Assembly: GCF_012848855.1 (NCBI RefSeq)
Contig: NZ_CP051630.1
Location: 599,501 to 663,500 of the forward strand
Reading direction: 5' to 3'
DNA from: Pyruvatibacter mobilis
GTDB lineage: Bacteria; Pseudomonadota; Alphaproteobacteria; CGMCC-115125
Length of the DNA: 64,000 nucleotides
Shown: positions 1 to 11,242 of the stretch, piece by piece
Numbering within the stretch: position 1 is the stretch's first letter
Layout: the number at the start of each line of letters is the position of its first letter
Made by a program: the position numbers and the translations under genes
The notes under the pieces: model-generated
Seen by the model: the letters and a program-made list of their open reading frames with translations, nothing else
Told to the model about the DNA's origin: nothing
Database searches by the model: none

Positions 1-158
1 CCGATATGGGCGTCGAGACGCAGGTCGCGGACGAAGACATGACGGGTGAGGCGGGCGGCATCGGCGATGCGCAGGGGCGTCACATTGCCAGTAGAGGCCG
101 TTCCTGTGGCTGACTTGCTCATGGTGCGCTCGTTGCCGTTCTGGGTGGCCCCGGTCAT
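1..158 (-). CDS. folB: Dihydroneopterin aldolase FolB, N-terminal part
   Basis: Partial gene; the C-terminal part lies beyond the left window edge. The visible 52 residues have a loose 30-residue leader followed by HVFVRDLRLDAHIG, which matches the first strand of dihydroneopterin aldolase (7,8-dihydroneopterin to 6-hydroxymethyl-dihydropterin, folate synthesis). It starts 17 bp after the stop of a pteridine-reductase-like SDR on the same strand, a usual folate arrangement in Alphaproteobacteria, so an operon is likely. The start at 158 is the first in-frame ATG; the ATG at 122 is an alternative. The family call rests on a short stretch plus context. Confidence 0.72.
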   Translation of the reverse strand, partial: MTGATQNGNERTMSKSATGTASTGNVTPLRIADAARLTRHVFVRDLRLDAHI

Positions 159-175
159 GCGGGACACGGATCGCG

Positions 176-943
176 TTACTCGTTGCCGGTGGCGTCGGGG
201 GTTTCCCAGGCCAGGTGCTGGCCGCCATCGAGGGCAAGCATTTGACCCGTCAGGGACGGGGTTTCAAGAATAAAGCGCACCGCGTGCTGAAACTCTGCCA
301 TGCGCGGGCCGTGGCCCAGCGGCACGGCGCGGGCCTGGGCGGCGAAATCCTCCGCCGCCTGGCGCTCATTCGCCAGGGCCGGGCCGGGGCCGATGCCGTT
401 GACGCGGATGCGAGGCGCGAGGGCCTGGGCGAGGGTCCGGGTGACGGTCCACAGGCCGGCCTTGGAGGCCGTGTAGGACATGAAGCGCGGGTTCAGCCGC
501 CAGACGCGCTGGTCGATCATGTTGATGATGCAGCCCTCGCCGGTGCCGGGCAGCTGATCAGCGAAATGGCGGGCCAGCAGCAGCGGGCTGCGCAGATTGA
601 CGGCCATATGGGCGTCAAAGCTCTCGGCGGTGAGGCTGCGGGCATCGTCCTCCTCAAAGAGGGAGGCGCTGTTGACCAGAAGGCCGAGGGGGCCGAGGGC
701 CGCGTTGGCTTCGCTAATCATCCGGGCCGGGGCGTCCGGGGCGGCCAGATCCGCCTGCACGGTGACGGCGGTGCCGCCGTTTCCGGTGATGGCTGCGGCC
801 AGCGCTTCTGCTTCGTCAGCCGAGGTGCCGTAATGGATGGCGACGGCCCAGCCGTCCTCCGCCAGCCCTTCCACGATCACGCGGCCGAGGCGCTTGGCCC
901 CGCCCGTGACGAGCGCTGCTTTCGGGGTGCCGCTGCCGGTCAT
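176..943 (-). CDS. SDR family oxidoreductase, FolM/pteridine-reductase-like
   Basis: A 255-residue short-chain dehydrogenase. The NADP-binding motif near residue 13 reads TGGAKRLG, with the Arg seen in pteridine reductases rather than the classical TGxxxGxG. A YTASKAG motif supplies the catalytic Tyr and Lys. Position directly before folB suggests dihydromonapterin or dihydrofolate reduction in a folate operon. Its ATG overlaps the stop of the upstream Na+/Ca2+ exchanger by 4 bp (ATGA), indicating translational coupling. Substrate is inferred from motif and context only; a generic SDR is the alternative. Confidence 0.8.
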   Translation of the reverse strand: MTGSGTPKAALVTGGAKRLGRVIVEGLAEDGWAVAIHYGTSADEAEALAAAITGNGGTAVTVQADLAAPDAPARMISEANAALGPLGLLVNSASLFEEDDARSLTAESFDAHMAVNLRSPLLLARHFADQLPGTGEGCIINMIDQRVWRLNPRFMSYTASKAGLWTVTRTLAQALAPRIRVNGIGPGPALANERQAAEDFAAQARAVPLGHGPRMAEFQHAVRFILETPSLTGQMLALDGGQHLAWETPDATGNE

Positions 944-1887
944 GACATGTGGAACACGGTGACGAGGAAGCTGACATAGAGCACCGTGAACACCGCCCCG
1001 GCGAAGCGGGTGATGGTGGTGCGCAGGAAGGCGAAGGGCACCACCAGCAGGGCCGAGGCCAGCATCACCCAGAGGTCGAACTTGAGGAACGCTTCCGAGA
1101 CGGGCAGGGGCACCACCATGGCGGTGATGCCGCCGATGGCGAGGATGTTGAACAGGTTGGAGCCGATGACATTGCCGACGGCCACGTCAGCCTGGCGGCG
1201 GAAGGCGGCGACCAGCGTGGTGGCCAGCTCCGGCAGGGAGGTGCCCAGGGAGATGACCGTGAGGCCGATGGTGGCCTCGGAAACGCCGAAGCGGCGGGCG
1301 ATCTCGGTGGCGCCCTCCACCACGAGTTCAGCGCCCAGGGGCAGGCCGAGCAGGCCGATGGCGAGGAAGGCGCAGATGGCCCAGACGCGCTCAGGCAGGC
1401 CGGAGATATCGTCCAGCTCGTCCTCCAGCCCCGCATCAGCGGGGGAGGTGCGGGCGCGGTGGGCGGAATAAAGCAGGAAGGCGATCACCAGCAGGAACAG
1501 GATCAGCCCGTCCCAGAAGGTGAGCATGCCGGTCATGCACAGGGCCACGAACAGGATGGTGGAGCCCACCATCATGGAGGTGTTGCGGCGGATCGAGGCC
1601 TGGTTGCAGACGGTGGGGTAGATGATGGCGGGCAGGCCGAGCACCAGCAGCACATTGGCCACGTTGGAGCCGACGATATTGCCCAGCGAGATGCCGGGCG
1701 AGCCTTCAAGCGCCGCCTTGACCGACACCATGAGCTCGGGTGCCGAGGTGCCGAAGGCGACGACGGTAAGCCCGATGATCAGCGGGTGGACGCCGAAGCG
1801 GCTGGCCAGCGCCACGGCGCCGCGGACCAGGAGGTCGCCGCAGAACAGGAGAATGATCAGGCCGCCGGCAAGCGCGAGATACATCAT
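940..1887 (-). CDS. Calcium/sodium antiporter, CaCA family
   Basis: A 315-residue, almost wholly hydrophobic inner-membrane protein of about ten helices. Two internal alpha repeats are visible: AFGTSAPELMVS with GNIVGSNVANV in the first half, and SLGTSLPELATT with GNVIGSNLFNI in the second. These G-T-S-x-P-E-L and G-N-x-x-G-S-N signatures define the K+-dependent Na+/Ca2+ exchanger group (TIGR00367, YrbG-like). The length is typical. It is the first gene of the visible minus-strand run and overlaps the SDR by 4 bp. There is no evident functional link to folate synthesis. Confidence 0.92.
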   Translation of the reverse strand: MMYLALAGGLIILLFCGDLLVRGAVALASRFGVHPLIIGLTVVAFGTSAPELMVSVKAALEGSPGISLGNIVGSNVANVLLVLGLPAIIYPTVCNQASIRRNTSMMVGSTILFVALCMTGMLTFWDGLILFLLVIAFLLYSAHRARTSPADAGLEDELDDISGLPERVWAICAFLAIGLLGLPLGAELVVEGATEIARRFGVSEATIGLTVISLGTSLPELATTLVAAFRRQADVAVGNVIGSNLFNILAIGGITAMVVPLPVSEAFLKFDLWVMLASALLVVPFAFLRTTITRFAGAVFTVLYVSFLVTVFHMS

Positions 1888-2295
1888 GGGCGCGTCAGGC
1901 TCCGGCGCGGCAGGGAATCATGGTTACGGAAGAAATGGCTGCTGCCCCATTCTGACCCGGACCCCGCAGGCGGTGTGTGCCGCTGCCTGCGGCCTTTGGC
2001 GCCTTATGGGCGCCCCGCGGGTCCGTCCTGATGCCGTCCGGGTGAGACCGGCGGCGTGTGATTGACATTTTTCTGCGGTGAATACGGCCCCCCGGCGTAT
2101 CCGCCCCGAATTCCTCTGATATATATGGGCTGCCTGCCTGTTGCAAAGGAGCTGTCTGCCGATTGGCTGGTGCAGTGCCTGGGGACTATCCCAAGAGCGC
2201 GTTTGCGGCGCGGGCGGCATGGGTGTGACGCTGGCCAGCAGAGGTGTTTCTTGGAACCGGATACAATCGCGGAAGTTGCACGGCAGGCTGCCGAC
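1888..2295. other. Intergenic spacer between divergent transporters
   Basis: About 400 bp between the divergent exchanger and Kef-type antiporter. It must hold both promoters. A perfect TTGACA hexamer on the plus strand at 2062-2067 has no convincing -10 partner, and a TATATAT stretch lies at 2120-2126. No gene is seen. Confidence 0.4.
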
Positions 2296-4086
2296 ATGGC
2301 GGCGGGTGCTGCGGGAATGGGCGAGGACGGCCACGGGGCCGCGGGCCACGCCACGGTGCCCTATATCCGCGAGATGCTGGTCTTCCTGGTGGCGAGCGTG
2401 CTTCTGGTGCCGCTGTTCCGCTGGTTCAAGGCGAGCCCGGTGCTCGGCTATCTGTTTGTCGGCGCCATCATCGGCCCGTTCGGCTTTGCCATCATCGACG
2501 ACGTTGACGGCGTGGCGCGCATGGCCGAGCTGGGCGTCGTCTTCCTCCTGTTCATGATCGGGCTTGAGCTGTCCGTGGAGCGCCTGAAGGCGATGCGGAC
2601 CATGGTGTTCGGCCTCGGCTTCGCGCAGGTGATTGTCTCCGGCGCGGTCATCGGCGCTGTGGCCCTGTGGTGGGGCAATTCGGTGCAGGCGTCGATCATC
2701 ATCGGGCTGTGCCTGGCACTGTCCTCCACGGCGGTGGTGATGCAGCTTCTGATGGAGCGCGGTGAGTTCGCCTCGCGCATGGGCCGTACGGGCTTTGCCA
2801 TTCTGCTGGCGCAGGACCTGGCGGTGGTGCCGCTGTTGATGCTGGTGACGATCTTTGCCGCCGGGGAATCCGGCCATGTGACCGAGCTTGTGGGCACGGC
2901 GCTGCTGCGGGCGGTGCTGGCGGTGGTGGTCATCATCGTCGCCGGGCGCTGGCTGGTGCGGCATCTCTACCGCATGGTGACGTGGACCCAGAGCCCGGAA
3001 CTGTTCATGGCGCTGACGCTGCTGGCGGTGCTGGGCACGGCGTGGTTCACCGGGCTTGCCGGGCTCTCCATGGCGCTGGGGGCGTTCCTTGCCGGCCTGC
3101 TGCTGTCCGAGACCGAGTTCCGCCACCAGGTCGAGACGGATATCGAGCCGTTCAAGGGGTTGCTCCTGGGCCTGTTCTTCATTTCCATCGGCATGCAGAT
3201 CAATTTCGGCGTGCTGGCGGAAACCTGGGTCAATGTGACGATCGGCGTCGTTGGCCTGATCGTGCTCAAATTCCTCATCCTGACGGCGCTGGTGAAGGCG
3301 TTTTCGCTGCCGCTGTCCACCTCGCTGCGCACCGGCCTCCTGCTGGCGGCAGGCGGTGAATTCGCCTTTGTCGGTGTCACCGCGGCGATGGGCTCGGACA
3401 TCATTTCCGAGCCGGTGGGCCAGTACATGCTGATCGTCGCCGCCGTCTCCATGGCGATGACGCCGTTCCTGGCGGATCTCGGCACGTTCCTCAAACGCAA
3501 GCTGGACGACCGCACCGGCGGCGAGCCCATCCAGGCGACGGGGGACGAGGCGCGCGGGCTGGAGGGCCATGTGATCATCGCCGGCTATGGCCGCGTGGGG
3601 CAGACGGTGGCCAATCTGCTGGCCGATCTCAAGCACCCCTATATGGCGCTCGACCTCAACGTGCCGCGCACCCGCGACTGCCGCTCGCGCGGCGAGCCTG
3701 TCTATTATGGCGACGCCGCCAAGCCGGACGTGCTGGAGCGCGTGGGCGCGGACCATGCGGGCGCGGTGGTCATCACGCTGGACAATTTCGCTGCCGCCTC
3801 CCGCGCGGTGGAAGCCACGCGCGAGCGCTGGCCGTCGATCCCCATCTTCGTGCGCGCGTGGGACATGACGCATTCGGACGAATTGCTGAAGCTCGGCGCC
3901 ACCGGCGTGGTGCCTGAAACGCTGGAAAGCTCCCTGCAGCTTGCCGGCCAGGTGCTGGAAAGCCTCGGCACCCCGCGCGAAGCCGTCGGCGACATCATCA
4001 CCCGCATCCGCAACCGCGACTACGCCGACGTCCACCCGGACGACCCGGCAGACGCCACGGGCCAGGGGAAGGCCGCGGCGGAGTAG
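2296..4086 (+). CDS. Kef-type monovalent cation:proton antiporter (CPA2)
   Basis: About 596 residues from the chosen ATG. The first ~400 residues form a Na+/H+ exchanger domain of around twelve helices (for example GYLFVGAIIGP, LLFMIGLELS, LAQDLAVVPLL). From about residue 425 comes a Rossmann-type RCK/TrkA-N domain beginning HVIIAGYGRVGQ with the NAD-binding GxGxxG pattern. This is the layout of KefB/KefC potassium efflux systems. No KefF/KefG partner is adjacent. The reading frame is open upstream to 2062; ATG 2296 is preferred because the homologous region begins just after it, but no strong ribosome site decides between 2251 (TTG), 2296 and 2317. Confidence 0.88.
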   Translation: MAAGAAGMGEDGHGAAGHATVPYIREMLVFLVASVLLVPLFRWFKASPVLGYLFVGAIIGPFGFAIIDDVDGVARMAELGVVFLLFMIGLELSVERLKAMRTMVFGLGFAQVIVSGAVIGAVALWWGNSVQASIIIGLCLALSSTAVVMQLLMERGEFASRMGRTGFAILLAQDLAVVPLLMLVTIFAAGESGHVTELVGTALLRAVLAVVVIIVAGRWLVRHLYRMVTWTQSPELFMALTLLAVLGTAWFTGLAGLSMALGAFLAGLLLSETEFRHQVETDIEPFKGLLLGLFFISIGMQINFGVLAETWVNVTIGVVGLIVLKFLILTALVKAFSLPLSTSLRTGLLLAAGGEFAFVGVTAAMGSDIISEPVGQYMLIVAAVSMAMTPFLADLGTFLKRKLDDRTGGEPIQATGDEARGLEGHVIIAGYGRVGQTVANLLADLKHPYMALDLNVPRTRDCRSRGEPVYYGDAAKPDVLERVGADHAGAVVITLDNFAAASRAVEATRERWPSIPIFVRAWDMTHSDELLKLGATGVVPETLESSLQLAGQVLESLGTPREAVGDIITRIRNRDYADVHPDDPADATGQGKAAAE

Positions 4087-4116
4087 GGGGGAGCAGGGCG
4101 GCAGCCCGGCCCCCCA

Positions 4117-4281
4117 CCCGGTGCTCCCGCACCGACCTCCCCACAAGGGGGAGGTGGACGGACCCGGACGGCATGCCGTCCCCGAAACTACGTCGTCCCC
4201 CGAAGGACAGGTCGCTGGTCAGTTCGGCCTGCCCCAGCCAAACCACTCCCTCCCCTTGATGGGGAGGGCCGGGGTGGGGTG
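4117..4281. repeat. Degenerate interspersed palindromic repeat (family B variant)
   Basis: Two pieces resemble the B repeat found elsewhere in the window. CCGGTGCTCCCGCACCGACC followed by CCCCACAAGGGGGAGGTGG is at about 4119-4159, and a short inverted CTCCCTCCCC...GGGGAGGG is at about 4246-4270. They lie just left of the lower-GC island. No gene is seen in 4087-4522. Confidence 0.6.
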
Positions 4282-4522
4282 ACAGCCTGCGCGATGCCGC
4301 ACACCGTCTCTTCCCTGCTCACGCGCCTGCGCCCCCGCGCGGGATGCCTCGCCGGGGGAATGATCCGTCTCCCGCGCGACACAGGCGAGGGGGCAGGGAC
4401 CGCCGCGGGCGGCCTTCATGGCTAGCAAAACCCTGCCCTCCCCCAGAGGCCGGACGGCCCGGCATGCCCGCGGGGCAAGGTTTAAGTGAGTGTGAGGCTG
4501 GGGAGAGGGGGCGCGGAAAAGA

Positions 4523-5062
4523 CTACTTCATGCAATCCATTATTTGATTTTCTACCCTCGCACGTACGAACCGTATACGAGTTTCGATCATTTTCGCCGT
4601 TTCTTGCAGGATTTCTCGGCGCTTTGGATCATGTGGAGATGAAAGAGCTTTTTGAATGGACGTCAGGCATTGATCATAAGTGTCGGTGAAAATTTGCACC
4701 CAGTCATTGCCATCTGCAAAAGCACTTTCATCAGCGGTTGCAAGTGCCTCCATCAGTTGGTCGCCCGCTGAAACCACAGCTTCGTTGCAGGATTCGATAT
4801 CTCGCGTTAGGGAAGCGCCGGTGCGGCTGGCGAATGCCACGTCTTTAAGCTTACTGGCGGCTGCCTTTAGGCTTGCTAGAGAGTGGTCGATTTCTGACTG
4901 AACACCGGATTGGAACTGGTGCAGTTTCGCATTATTTCGCCGATCGCGTTTCTGAGATTGGCGTGACAGAAAGTAGAGCGAAATTGGCACAATATGAGGG
5001 GCCAAGAAGAGTACATATTGCCACCAACTCAACGTTGCCGAGGCTACTTCTTGCTCTGTCAT
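4523..5062 (-). CDS. Hypothetical membrane-anchored helical protein (third gene of GHKL/STAS island)
   Basis: 179 residues, family not recognised. An N-terminal hydrophobic helix (about residues 14-33, including WWQYVLFLAPHIVPISLYFL) is followed by a charged, Arg/Lys-rich stretch. The rest is a long polar, probably helical or coiled-coil domain with no Cys-rich or enzymatic motif. It starts 8 bp after the stop of the STAS-like gene, so the two are cotranscribed. Base composition is much more AT-rich than neighbours outside the island, suggesting horizontal acquisition. A membrane-tethered effector or sensor of the module is a guess. Confidence 0.72.
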   Translation of the reverse strand: MTEQEVASATLSWWQYVLFLAPHIVPISLYFLSRQSQKRDRRNNAKLHQFQSGVQSEIDHSLASLKAAASKLKDVAFASRTGASLTRDIESCNEAVVSAGDQLMEALATADESAFADGNDWVQIFTDTYDQCLTSIQKALSSPHDPKRREILQETAKMIETRIRFVRARVENQIMDCMK

Positions 5063-5070
5063 TCGCCAAC

Positions 5071-5412
5071 CTAGCCAGGCAAATCGTCGGTAGAACGCAT
5101 CAACAATGCGCTTCTAATGCCGCGCCGTATCTGGGCAACAATCTCCGGGCTTGCGTTGATTTTATAGTGCCTAGCAAATGCTTCCCAAGATCCAAACTGA
5201 TGAGCGCTCTCAGCAAAAAGCCCTTGAGCGAAAGATGGGGAAATTGCTGTCAAATCGGTTGGCACTTCGATGGCAATCTCTTCAGCAGAACGGTCTAGAC
5301 GATCAAGGCCGAACTCTCTTCGAGCTACGACCCCCCGTTCGTGACCGCTCAAATTACGCACCTTGCCCTGTGTCAAAACACTTAGGTCAATTGTCTGGGC
5401 CATGATGTTCAT
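5071..5412 (-). CDS. STAS-like domain (DUF4325) protein
   Basis: 113 residues. The central part (about 45-70) reads AIEVPTDLTAISPSFAQGLF, the strand-loop-helix pattern of STAS-like DUF4325 proteins with the conserved Ser-Phe-Ala. The N-terminal half carries the usual G-x-x-A-R-R stretch (GVVARREFGL). Such proteins resemble anti-sigma-factor antagonists. The start overlaps the end of the GHKL gene by 26 bp (or 17 bp if the second ATG at 5403 is used), so translation is coupled. No phosphorylatable Ser/Thr can be assigned with certainty. It is likely the binding partner of the GHKL protein. Confidence 0.75.
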   Translation of the reverse strand: MNIMAQTIDLSVLTQGKVRNLSGHERGVVARREFGLDRLDRSAEEIAIEVPTDLTAISPSFAQGLFAESAHQFGSWEAFARHYKINASPEIVAQIRRGIRSALLMRSTDDLPG

Positions 5413-6928
5413 CTTCGCTGATGGTGCTCGTTAAAAAGTGTGGATCGAGCACGAAATCCATGCTGATCAGTGTTCCCGGGAAATGGTAGTCCAAATCCCT
5501 TACGAAAGTTGAATCTGGTGGGTCGTTCGGCGAATTAGTGAGGTTGCAGAAGAGCCTTCGAGGTTCGTTCGGCTCGCCGTTCGACGTCTTAAGCGTTATA
5601 TAGGGGTCTCTAAGAGAAATACAGGTGCTGCCTGATGTGAAAGTGATGCGCGGGCGGCGCCGTGGGTCATAAGAGCCCCCAATCTCGTTGGCGATTTCAA
5701 CTATTGAGAGCATTCCTACGCCGCCACGGTTTGCTTGAACTGCCGCGGCATCTCTAGTAATTCCGTCCTGAATCGCCATGAGTGTTCGAAGGGTTTCGAT
5801 ACTCTGCACCCCTTGCCTCCTATGCGTATTTGCATACCAGTCGATCTTCTTTCGAACCTTTTCAGGGGCGGTCATGATGCTTTCAGCAATGGACGCGCCA
5901 ACGCTCAGGAACCCGAGGTAGGCATGGTACTCGTAGCCACCATTACCGGGGATAGCTCGTCGAGCCATGAAGCCAACGATCGACCACTGTCCTCCACCTG
6001 TTTCCGGAGCGCTATGGCGCTCAGCGTTATCCAATATCTCGCCGATAATTTGTTGAAAGTTGGCCCTGCCAAGCGCGGATAACATTTGTTTAATTTCTGG
6101 AACTCCAAGCCACTCATCAATCCGGTCGCAGAACCAGTCGGCAACCTTTTCCTTCCTTTGTGGATCAAGTTGAGGGGTTGCGGAATCTCCTGGTCCGCTA
6201 ATTTGCCGGCGCTGCACTTGGATTGCCCAAACGTCGCGAGCATTGTCGTCTCTCGGGAAAGAGGCCCCACGAAATGCATTTTCGAGGTTCACGCGACGAA
6301 GCACCTTCGCCACGGATCGCGTCATCTTGCCGCCCTGAAAAATTGGGGCGAGGTTTGGCCATACTTCAGCCAGCAAGAGGTAAGCCCCCACATCAAGGCA
6401 ATACTGATCCTCGAAATGAATTTGCGCGCCAATCTCCCGTGCTTCTATCTCGGCGAGTTGCTGAAATTTTTCCAGTGTCCCAACTGGGTCATCCAAGAAG
6501 GAAAAATTCTTCAACTCCAGAACTATCGGGTCTGTTCGTGCTCTTCGGCGCCCGAGGGAAAGCCATCTGCTTGCGCGTAGCGGGTGTATCGTGTCGAGTA
6601 TTGGGCAAGGTTTAAAGCTCCTGCGGCGTAACCCCGGAGGTACATGGGGCAGCCCAAAAGTCTTTCTGAGTGCCTTAATTTTGGCTCTTGAGATTCGTTT
6701 GATTGCTCTGGCTTGCCCAGCTCGTTCGGCGTGCGTTCGATGCCCGGCGACATTAATTCGTCGTTTGAGCCTTTTTCGGATTGCCTTTCCAAGTTCGGCC
6801 TCAAGTTCTTCTACGTCGAAGCCCTCAAGTCCTCCGGCGCTGAGCTCTAGTGACCTCCAAACCTCCGTCGGCACCGCGCGCAATAACGGTTCTTCTTCTT
6901 CAGCCAAAGTCGTACCACTCGTTGACAA
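5387..6928 (-). CDS. GHKL ATPase-like protein with N-terminal STAS-like region
   Basis: 513 residues. Residues 1-105 are basic and helical. Residues about 134-220 look STAS-like (IVLELKNFSF and FEDQYCLDVGAYLLL). Residues about 285-440 form a GHKL fold with a clear N box (EILDNAERHS, 297-306) and a G2-like loop (RGGVGM, 401-406). The G1 position reads FLSVGASI where D-x-G-x-G is expected, so the adenine-contacting Asp appears replaced. The start is TTG at 6928; an in-frame stop lies just upstream and no ATG is available. It is first gene of a three-gene, AT-richer operon downstream of uvrB. The role is unknown; an SpoIIAB-like partner switch or a defence module are possibilities. Confidence 0.75.
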   Translation of the reverse strand: MSTSGTTLAEEEEPLLRAVPTEVWRSLELSAGGLEGFDVEELEAELGKAIRKRLKRRINVAGHRTHAERAGQARAIKRISRAKIKALRKTFGLPHVPPGLRRRSFKPCPILDTIHPLRASRWLSLGRRRARTDPIVLELKNFSFLDDPVGTLEKFQQLAEIEAREIGAQIHFEDQYCLDVGAYLLLAEVWPNLAPIFQGGKMTRSVAKVLRRVNLENAFRGASFPRDDNARDVWAIQVQRRQISGPGDSATPQLDPQRKEKVADWFCDRIDEWLGVPEIKQMLSALGRANFQQIIGEILDNAERHSAPETGGGQWSIVGFMARRAIPGNGGYEYHAYLGFLSVGASIAESIMTAPEKVRKKIDWYANTHRRQGVQSIETLRTLMAIQDGITRDAAAVQANRGGVGMLSIVEIANEIGGSYDPRRRPRITFTSGSTCISLRDPYITLKTSNGEPNEPRRLFCNLTNSPNDPPDSTFVRDLDYHFPGTLISMDFVLDPHFLTSTISEDEHHGPDN

Positions 6929-7038
6929 GGAATCTCTGCAACCAGAGTCACTTTACACGTGCAAGTGGCTTTTACTCAGTAGTCTTTGCAATATCCAACT
7001 TATCGCTTGCCCCGCGGCCTAGCCTTCCCCAGTGCTCC

Positions 7039-9417
<2,379 letters not shown>

Positions 9418-9545
9418 GGGAACGAATATGGTACGCCGCCCCCGGATTTGGAAGGGGCGAGATGGCAGGGGATGGCAGCAGGTCGTGCCGCTTGCGGCAT
9501 TTCGCTCTGGTGCCGGGCAGGGCGCGCGGGCGTATGGTCAACCCC

Positions 9546-10949
9546 ATGGACAGACGCCAGTTCCTTCTCGGCACGGCAGGCGCCGGTGCCCTCGCGGCAG
9601 GTGGCTACGGCTTATGGCGCGCCGCCGATGGTGAGCGCGCGGGCGCGGGGCCCGTCGAGCTGCGGGTGCGGGAGACATCGTACAGGTTCGGCGCAGACCG
9701 GCCTGAGACTGCGGGTCTGGTAAGCTTGGCGGACGGCGCGCCGCCGCCGGTGCTGCGGCTGAAGCAGGGGCAGCCGGCGCATCTGCGGCTGGTCAACGGT
9801 CTCACCGACTACACCACCATGCACTGGCACGGCATCCGCCTGCCCAATGCCATGGACGGCGTGCCCTATCTCACCCAGTTCCCGGTGGGCGAGGGGGAGG
9901 CGTTTGACTATCTCTTCACGCCACCGGATGCGGGCACCTACTGGTATCACCCCCATTGCATGACCATGCGGCAGATGGCGCAGGGGCTGACGGGCATTCT
10001 GGTGGTGGAGGAAGCCGAGGACATGGGCTTTGACGCCGATGTGCCGCTGAACCTCAAGGATTTCCGCCTCGGCGATGACGGGCAGCTTCTGCCCTATTTC
10101 ACCCCGCGCGGGGCGGCGCGCGGTGGCACGCTGGGCAATGTGCTGACCACCAACTGGCAGGTTAGTCCCGTGGAAGACGTTCCGGCGGGCGGGCTTGTGC
10201 GGCTGCGGCTCGCGGCGACCGATACGGCGCGCATCTATCAGCTCGTGCTGCCGGATGTGCCGGGGCGGATCATCGCCTGGGACGGGCACCCGGTGCGTGA
10301 GGAGGTGCCGTGGCCGACGGCGGACGCGCCGCTGGCATTGTCGCCGGGGCAGCGGGTGGATGTGGCGCTGCGGATGCCGGATGCGGACGGCATTGAGCTG
10401 GCGGTGGTGGCCAGGCTCGGCTTCGGCCAGCAGGACATGGTCCGGCTGCGGACAGTGGGCGCAAGTTTGGGACGCGACATGCGGGAGGTGCCGGTGCTGC
10501 CGGCCAATCCGCTGCCGGTGCCTGATCTCGCCAAAGCCGAGATGCAGGAGCTGGTGTTCGGCTGGACGCCGGATGGCAGCGGCGCCGATAACGGGCTGTG
10601 CGGTAATTTCGGCTACAGCTTCTGGTCCATCGACCGCACGCCGTGGCCGGGGGATGCGGTTGAGGGTGTCGGGCCGGTGGCGACGCTGAAACTCGGGCGC
10701 AGCTATGTGCTGCGGCTGCGGAATGAGTCGCCCAACGCCCATCCCATTCACCTGCACGGGCTGGTGTTCACGCCGCTCCGCTCGAACCGGCGGACGCTTC
10801 CCGCCAATCCGACCGACACGGTGCTGTTGCAGCGGAATGAAGTGATCGATGTGGCGCTTGTTGCCGACAATCCCGGCGACTGGGCGTTTCACTGCCACGT
10901 CATCGAACACCAGAAGACCGGGCTGGCCGGCTATGTCCGCGTGGTGTGA
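9546..10949 (+). CDS. Multicopper oxidase, Tat-exported
   Basis: About 467 residues. The N-terminus MDRRQFLLG with a following hydrophobic stretch is a twin-arginine signal, so the protein works in the periplasm. Copper motifs are complete: HWHG (about 92-95), WYHPH, HPIHLHG and HCHVIEHQKTGL near the C-terminus. The type-1 axial position is Leu instead of Met, which in laccases goes with a higher redox potential. Substrate (Cu+, Fe2+ or phenols) cannot be told; there is no Met-rich insert as in CueO. An alternative ATG lies at 9534. The gene is monocistronic and divergent from uvrB. Confidence 0.9.
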   Translation: MDRRQFLLGTAGAGALAAGGYGLWRAADGERAGAGPVELRVRETSYRFGADRPETAGLVSLADGAPPPVLRLKQGQPAHLRLVNGLTDYTTMHWHGIRLPNAMDGVPYLTQFPVGEGEAFDYLFTPPDAGTYWYHPHCMTMRQMAQGLTGILVVEEAEDMGFDADVPLNLKDFRLGDDGQLLPYFTPRGAARGGTLGNVLTTNWQVSPVEDVPAGGLVRLRLAATDTARIYQLVLPDVPGRIIAWDGHPVREEVPWPTADAPLALSPGQRVDVALRMPDADGIELAVVARLGFGQQDMVRLRTVGASLGRDMREVPVLPANPLPVPDLAKAEMQELVFGWTPDGSGADNGLCGNFGYSFWSIDRTPWPGDAVEGVGPVATLKLGRSYVLRLRNESPNAHPIHLHGLVFTPLRSNRRTLPANPTDTVLLQRNEVIDVALVADNPGDWAFHCHVIEHQKTGLAGYVRVV

Positions 10950-11050
10950 TGGCAGGGTCTGGCATCCGCAGCGCCTCCGCCCGCGCCATCCCCTTTTTTG
11001 AGGAGGGCGCGGGCTGAGCGTGCGGGCAGCGCGCTCGGCGTGATGCGCTG

Positions 11051-11242
11051 TTACGCGGTGCCGGCGGTGTAGATCAGCGCCATGGCAAGGATGGCGGCGG
11101 CCAGGGAGATGGCCAGCACGTAGCGGACATTGAGGCCGGTCTTACCCTGGCGGGCTTCCTGGCGGTCGAGCTTCAGGTCCGGATCCACATCATGGGTGGC
11201 ATTCGGCTGCGTGGCGGCGCGGGCGGTTTCGGGATAGGTCAC
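11051..11242 (-). CDS. Small single-pass membrane protein
   Basis: 63 residues from a GTG at 11242, chosen because GGAGGT sits at 11249-11254 at proper spacing. The N-terminal ~38 residues are polar and charged; the last ~23 form one membrane helix (VLAISLAAAILAMALIYTAG). Family not recognised. It diverges from the globin-coupled sensor, with a perfect FNR-type site in between, so oxygen-dependent expression is possible. A second tiny membrane protein at 13464-13601 has a similar leader and the same GTG-ACC start. Confidence 0.65.
   Translation of the reverse strand: MTYPETARAATQPNATHDVDPDLKLDRQEARQGKTGLNVRYVLAISLAAAILAMALIYTAGTA

Noticed and set aside
1924-4146. A 740-codon open frame on the minus strand opposite the Kef-type antiporter
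   Set aside because: Its translation is His/Arg/Gln-rich low-complexity typical of antisense to a GC-rich gene, while the plus strand encodes an evident antiporter.
4523-6928. Prophage or transposon remnant
   Set aside because: No integrase, transposase, phage structural gene or terminal repeats were found around the low-GC genes.
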